Source: Flavobacterium agrisoli (GTDB lineage Bacteria > Bacteroidota > Bacteroidia > Flavobacteriales > Flavobacteriaceae). From it: a stretch of 64,000 nucleotides of DNA. Shown here piece after piece: positions 61,120 to 64,000 of the stretch. Below the pieces are notes generated by a model, which did not search any database, was not told where the DNA came from, and saw only the letters and a list, made by a program, of their open reading frames with translations. The stretch lies in the NCBI RefSeq assembly GCF_016522065.1, contig NZ_JAEHFV010000001.1, positions 310,001-374,000 of the forward strand, in the 5' to 3' direction. The number at the start of each line of letters is the position of its first letter. Position 1 is the stretch's first letter. The position numbers and the translations under genes are program-made.

Positions 61120-61261
61120 GATAGGATATTTACTTAGTGATTAAAGAAATAAATTAGTCTAATTACCAACAAAATTACTTAATTTTGACTTTAAAAATAA
61201 CTTTTAAGGTTAAAAATTTAGTTAATTTTAAATGTTTAGAGTCAATTTTAAATTATAAATC

Positions 61262-61717
61262 ATGGCTGTTTTAGATGAATTTGATATAAAAATAATTGGT
61301 GAATTGGAAAAAGAAGGAAGAATGGCTTTTTCTGTCATTGCTGCTAATTTGAAAATTTCCAATACGATGGTGCATCAACGGATAAATCGCTTATTGGAAT
61401 TGGGTGTTATAAAAGGAATAAAACCGATAATCGACGAAAAAAAACTGGGATTTGATTGGGCTTCTTTTACCGGAATTACTTTAAATAAAGATTCAGATTC
61501 GGCTCGTGTGATCGAGGAACTGAAAAAAATTCCAGAAATTACTGAATGTTATTACGTAACAGGTTCTTTTACTTTGTATGTTAAGCTAATTGCTCAAAAC
61601 CACGAGCACATGCGCAGTATTTTGTATGAAAAAATTGACCGTATTCCAGGAATTGCCAAAACCGATTCGATTATTGAACTGGGTTGCGCTTTCAAACGAA
61701 ATATTGGACTAGATTAA
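61262..61717 (+). CDS. Lrp/AsnC family transcriptional regulator
   Basis: The 151-residue protein has an N-terminal helix-turn-helix (RMAFSVIAANLKISNTMVHQ) and a C-terminal RAM domain that binds amino-acid effectors (YVTGSFTLYVKLIAQNHEHM). It is divergent from rocD across 142 bp of AT-rich sequence (61120-61261). Control of ornithine aminotransferase in response to an amino acid is the simplest inference. It has no DNA-binding site that I could recognise by eye in that region. Confidence 0.92.
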   Translation: MAVLDEFDIKIIGELEKEGRMAFSVIAANLKISNTMVHQRINRLLELGVIKGIKPIIDEKKLGFDWASFTGITLNKDSDSARVIEELKKIPEITECYYVTGSFTLYVKLIAQNHEHMRSILYEKIDRIPGIAKTDSIIELGCAFKRNIGLD

Positions 61718-61777
61718 CTATCATAGATGCAGTATTATTTGGTTTTTTTGTAGATATTTGTTGTAAATATAACAACT

Positions 61778-62548
61778 ATGAAAAAATTAAATCTTTTACT
61801 CATTTTCATCATGGCTATATCAAATTCTTTTGCACAACTAAAGCCAATTTCTTATCAAGATGGTTCGCAAAAATTAAATGGATTGTTAGCTTCTTCGGCT
61901 ATTAAATCAAAAAAAACGGCAGGAGTATTAATTTTACCCGCTTGGAAAGGGATTGATACATCATCCAAAAACATTGCTACCGAGCTTTCCAAATTAGGAT
62001 ATACTGTTTTCATCGCCGATATTTATGGAGAAGGAAATTATCCAAAAGACAACACCGAAGCAGGAAAAATAGCTGGCTTTTACAAAACTAATTTTACAGA
62101 ATATCAAAAAAGAATTCAGCTTGCTCTAAATCAACTGACTCAAAATGGAGTAGCAACAAGTGATGTAGTAGTTATTGGATATTGTTTTGGTGGAACAGGC
62201 GCTTTAGAAGCAGCGCGCGGTCATTTGAACGTAAAAGGAGTTGTTTCTTTTCATGGTGGACTTCGTAAAGATTCAAACAGAGCTAACGAAACTAATTTGT
62301 CGGCTAAAATTATGGTTTGTAATGGTGCCGATGATAAAAGTGTAACCAACGAAGACATTCTCAATTTTGAAAAAGAAATGCGAGACGGTAAGGCCGATTG
62401 GAGTTTTATTTCTTACGGAAATGCCGTTCATTCTTTCACCAATCCCGAAGCTGGAAATGATCCTTCGAAAGGGAATGCATATAATGAAAAAGCGGCAAAA
62501 CGTTCGTTTGACCATTTACTCCTTTTTTTAAAAGAAACGCTTTACTAG
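61778..62548 (+). CDS. Exported dienelactone hydrolase family protein
   Basis: This 256-residue alpha/beta hydrolase has a signal peptide (LLLIFIMAISNSFAQL). The nucleophile elbow is VIGYCFGGTGALEA, so the nucleophile is a cysteine as in dienelactone hydrolase; the acid is in VCNGADDKSV and the histidine in GNAVHSFTNPEAGND. The substrate is unknown: the family is broad and includes esterases. It lies 27 bp before the M28 peptidase gene, suggesting co-transcription. Confidence 0.88.
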   Translation: MKKLNLLLIFIMAISNSFAQLKPISYQDGSQKLNGLLASSAIKSKKTAGVLILPAWKGIDTSSKNIATELSKLGYTVFIADIYGEGNYPKDNTEAGKIAGFYKTNFTEYQKRIQLALNQLTQNGVATSDVVVIGYCFGGTGALEAARGHLNVKGVVSFHGGLRKDSNRANETNLSAKIMVCNGADDKSVTNEDILNFEKEMRDGKADWSFISYGNAVHSFTNPEAGNDPSKGNAYNEKAAKRSFDHLLLFLKETLY

Positions 62549-62575
62549 AGAAAAATAAACACGCTATATAAATTT

Positions 62576-63595
62576 ATGAAAAAAATTGCATTCCTTTTTG
62601 TAATTGCTGGCCTCTATTCGTGCAATAGTACAAAACCAGCTTCGGAGAATAATAATGTTGATTTAACTAAATATGAAAAAATCATAACAGCTTCCGATTT
62701 AAAAAAACACCTTTATATTATTGCTTCTGATGAGATGGAAGGTCGCGAAACGGGTTCTGAAGGTCAAAAAAAAGCAGGAAAATACATGATTGAGCAATAT
62801 CAAAAAAATGCTATTTCATACCCAAAAGGAGCAGACAGTTTTTATCAGCCTATTCCAGCCTCTTATCTAAATGCCAAACGCAATTTGAATTTGCAAGATT
62901 CAGAAAATATTTGGGCTTATATTGAAGGAAATGAAAAACCCAATGAAGTAGTCGTAATTTCTGCGCATTATGACCATGTGGGTGTAAAAAATGGCGAAGT
63001 TTACAATGGTGCCGATGATGATGGTTCTGGAACAGTTGCCCTTTTAGAAATTGCCAAAGCATTTGCCAAAGCTAAAAAAGACGGAAATGGGCCAAAACGT
63101 TCTATTTTGTTTTTGCACGTAACGGGTGAGGAACATGGTTTACACGGTTCGCGTTATTATTCGGAACACCCTTTATTTCCATTAGAAAATACAGTGGCAG
63201 ATGTAAATATTGATATGATTGGTCGCCGCGATGTGGAACACGCCAATACTAATAATTATGTTTATGTAATTGGCGCCAACCGTTTGTCGAGTGATTTGCA
63301 CAATATAGTGGTTAATCAAAATGAAAAATACACGCATTTGAATTTGGATTTTAAATTTAACGAACCTAATGATCCAAATCGTTTTTATGAGCGTTCCGAC
63401 CATTATAATTTTGCTAAACACGGTATTCCTTCTGTTTTTTTATTTAATGGCGTTCATGCCGATTATCATAAAAGTACCGACACTCCTGATAAAATAGAAT
63501 ATGATGCCCTAGAAAAAAGAGCTCAATTGGCTTTTGCGGTGGTTTGGGAATTAGCTAACAGAGAAAACCGATTGGTTATTGACAAGAATAACTAA
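62576..63595 (+). CDS. M28 family zinc aminopeptidase, lipoprotein
   Basis: The 339-residue protein has a lipoprotein signal peptide with the lipobox LYSC (C16) and the M28 di-zinc ligands: VISAHYDHVG, YNGADDDGSG, LHVTGEEHGLHGS with catalytic glutamate, VNIDMIGR and HADYHKSTDTPDKI. It removes N-terminal amino acids from peptides at the cell surface or in the periplasm. It follows the dienelactone-hydrolase-like gene closely and ends at a strong terminator. Confidence 0.93.
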   Translation: MKKIAFLFVIAGLYSCNSTKPASENNNVDLTKYEKIITASDLKKHLYIIASDEMEGRETGSEGQKKAGKYMIEQYQKNAISYPKGADSFYQPIPASYLNAKRNLNLQDSENIWAYIEGNEKPNEVVVISAHYDHVGVKNGEVYNGADDDGSGTVALLEIAKAFAKAKKDGNGPKRSILFLHVTGEEHGLHGSRYYSEHPLFPLENTVADVNIDMIGRRDVEHANTNNYVYVIGANRLSSDLHNIVVNQNEKYTHLNLDFKFNEPNDPNRFYERSDHYNFAKHGIPSVFLFNGVHADYHKSTDTPDKIEYDALEKRAQLAFAVVWELANRENRLVIDKNN

Positions 63596-63608
63596 ATAAG
63601 ACCAAAAC

Positions 63609-63640
63609 AAAAAAGCTTCAAGAAATTTTGAAGCTTTTTT
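63609..63640 (+). terminator. Bidirectional terminator after the M28 peptidase gene
   Basis: AAAAAAGCTTCAA (63609-63621) pairs perfectly with TTGAAGCTTTTTT (63628-63640) around a 6-nt loop, between convergent genes. Confidence 0.92.
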
Positions 63641-63659
63641 GTTTTTAAGAGGATATAAA

Positions 63660-64000
63660 TTATTTATCCAACTTACTTTCAAAATTATCATCCCAATCGG
63701 AGGATTTAATACCAGACACCAAATTATCTTTATTTACAAACACTCGGAGCTCTTTATTAGCAACTTTTTTGGTATATAAAGCATGATAACGATACACTGT
63801 TTCTTCATTGGTTTCATAAACACCATCTAATTTTAAATCAATAAAAGTGCCATACCATTGTCTGAATTTAGTGCACGTTTTTGTCAATCGTTCTATAGTG
63901 GTATTTTCCATTACTTCTTGCGTAACTTCAGTGGCATCAAAAGCTTTAAATTTGGATGTATTACAGGTCATTAAAACTCGTTTTCCCAATTCATAAGCTT
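63660..64000 (-). CDS. Hypothetical protein, 5' end outside window
   Basis: The frame is open across the window edge, so at least 113 residues are visible and the N-terminus is missing. The visible part (CNTSKFKAFDATEVT, FRQWYGTFIDLKLDGVYETN, YRYHALYTKKVANKELRVFV) looks like a small alpha+beta domain of the kind found in periplasmic lipoproteins. I do not recognise a family. It ends 20 bp from the shared terminator. Confidence 0.6.
   Translation of the reverse strand, partial: AYELGKRVLMTCNTSKFKAFDATEVTQEVMENTTIERLTKTCTKFRQWYGTFIDLKLDGVYETNEETVYRYHALYTKKVANKELRVFVNKDNLVSGIKSSDWDDNFESKLDK

Overview
The window is AT-rich (about one third G+C by eye), densely coded, and carries Bacteroidota promoter signatures (TAnnTTTG -7 elements, almost no Shine-Dalgarno sequences). 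Its protein set is typical of Flavobacteriaceae: fused CcoNO oxidase, YpdA, DUF4159, a THUMP-like methyltransferase, and an FLYLKFCCNCC-type OmpA protein. I read it as a Flavobacterium-like chromosome segment. I see no rRNA, tRNA, CRISPR array, insertion sequence, prophage or replication origin. Almost everything is core metabolism, envelope biogenesis and respiration.

Layout. 1-9.1 kb: the end of a TPR protein, an acyl-CoA oxidase-like protein with a D-Ala-D-Ala dipeptidase, then leftward genes (tsaD, rsmE, DUF4159, trmH-like, AI-2E transporter, THUMP-like methyltransferase, exported protein). 9.2-17.8 kb: a giant TamB-like protein, pfkA-gapA, an N-acetylglucosamine kinase with mgsA, and a convergent ridA. 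17.8-25.5 kb: lptD divergent from a rightward run of cell-wall amidase, MlaD-like protein, membrane Fe-S protein, CCG-domain Fe-S protein and a small Bacteroidota-specific protein. 26-37.6 kb: a respiratory block with an FNR-like regulator, copper ATPase ccoI, ccoS-NO-Q-P-G-H plus a TauE/SafE-like protein, and the leftward hemN-UDG pair. 37.6-47 kb: DoxX, an acyl-CoA carboxylase beta subunit, prfB with its programmed frameshift, a threonine aldolase, a TPR hybrid histidine kinase, a dicarboxylate symporter and aroC. 47-64 kb: an LpxH-like phosphoesterase, two tandem small barrel-like proteins, NhaC, fabG, a VWA membrane protein, LysR-YeiH, a C-N hydrolase, an OmpA/HhH pair, CYTH-ypdA, rocD divergent from an Lrp regulator, a dienelactone hydrolase, an M28 lipoprotein peptidase and a partial gene.

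How the parts work together. The clearest system is an apparent FNR regulon. Three palindromes of the type TGAT-N4-ATCA lie before ccoI, ccoS and hemN. In all three the palindrome centre is exactly 36.5 bp from the G of a TTTG -7 element, which would place activator sites near -41.5. A CRP/FNR regulator is encoded next to ccoI. This predicts that low oxygen induces the high-affinity cbb3 oxidase, its copper and assembly machinery, and oxygen-independent haem synthesis together.

Several translation starts are unusual. prfB needs a +1 frameshift at an AGGAGG-TAT-CTT-TGA-C site. The tamB-like gene has no ATG in its open frame. lptD has a promoter-like element inside its longest possible N-terminus. 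Several genes (the THUMP-like methyltransferase, mlaD-like and lpxH-like genes) appear to use TTG.
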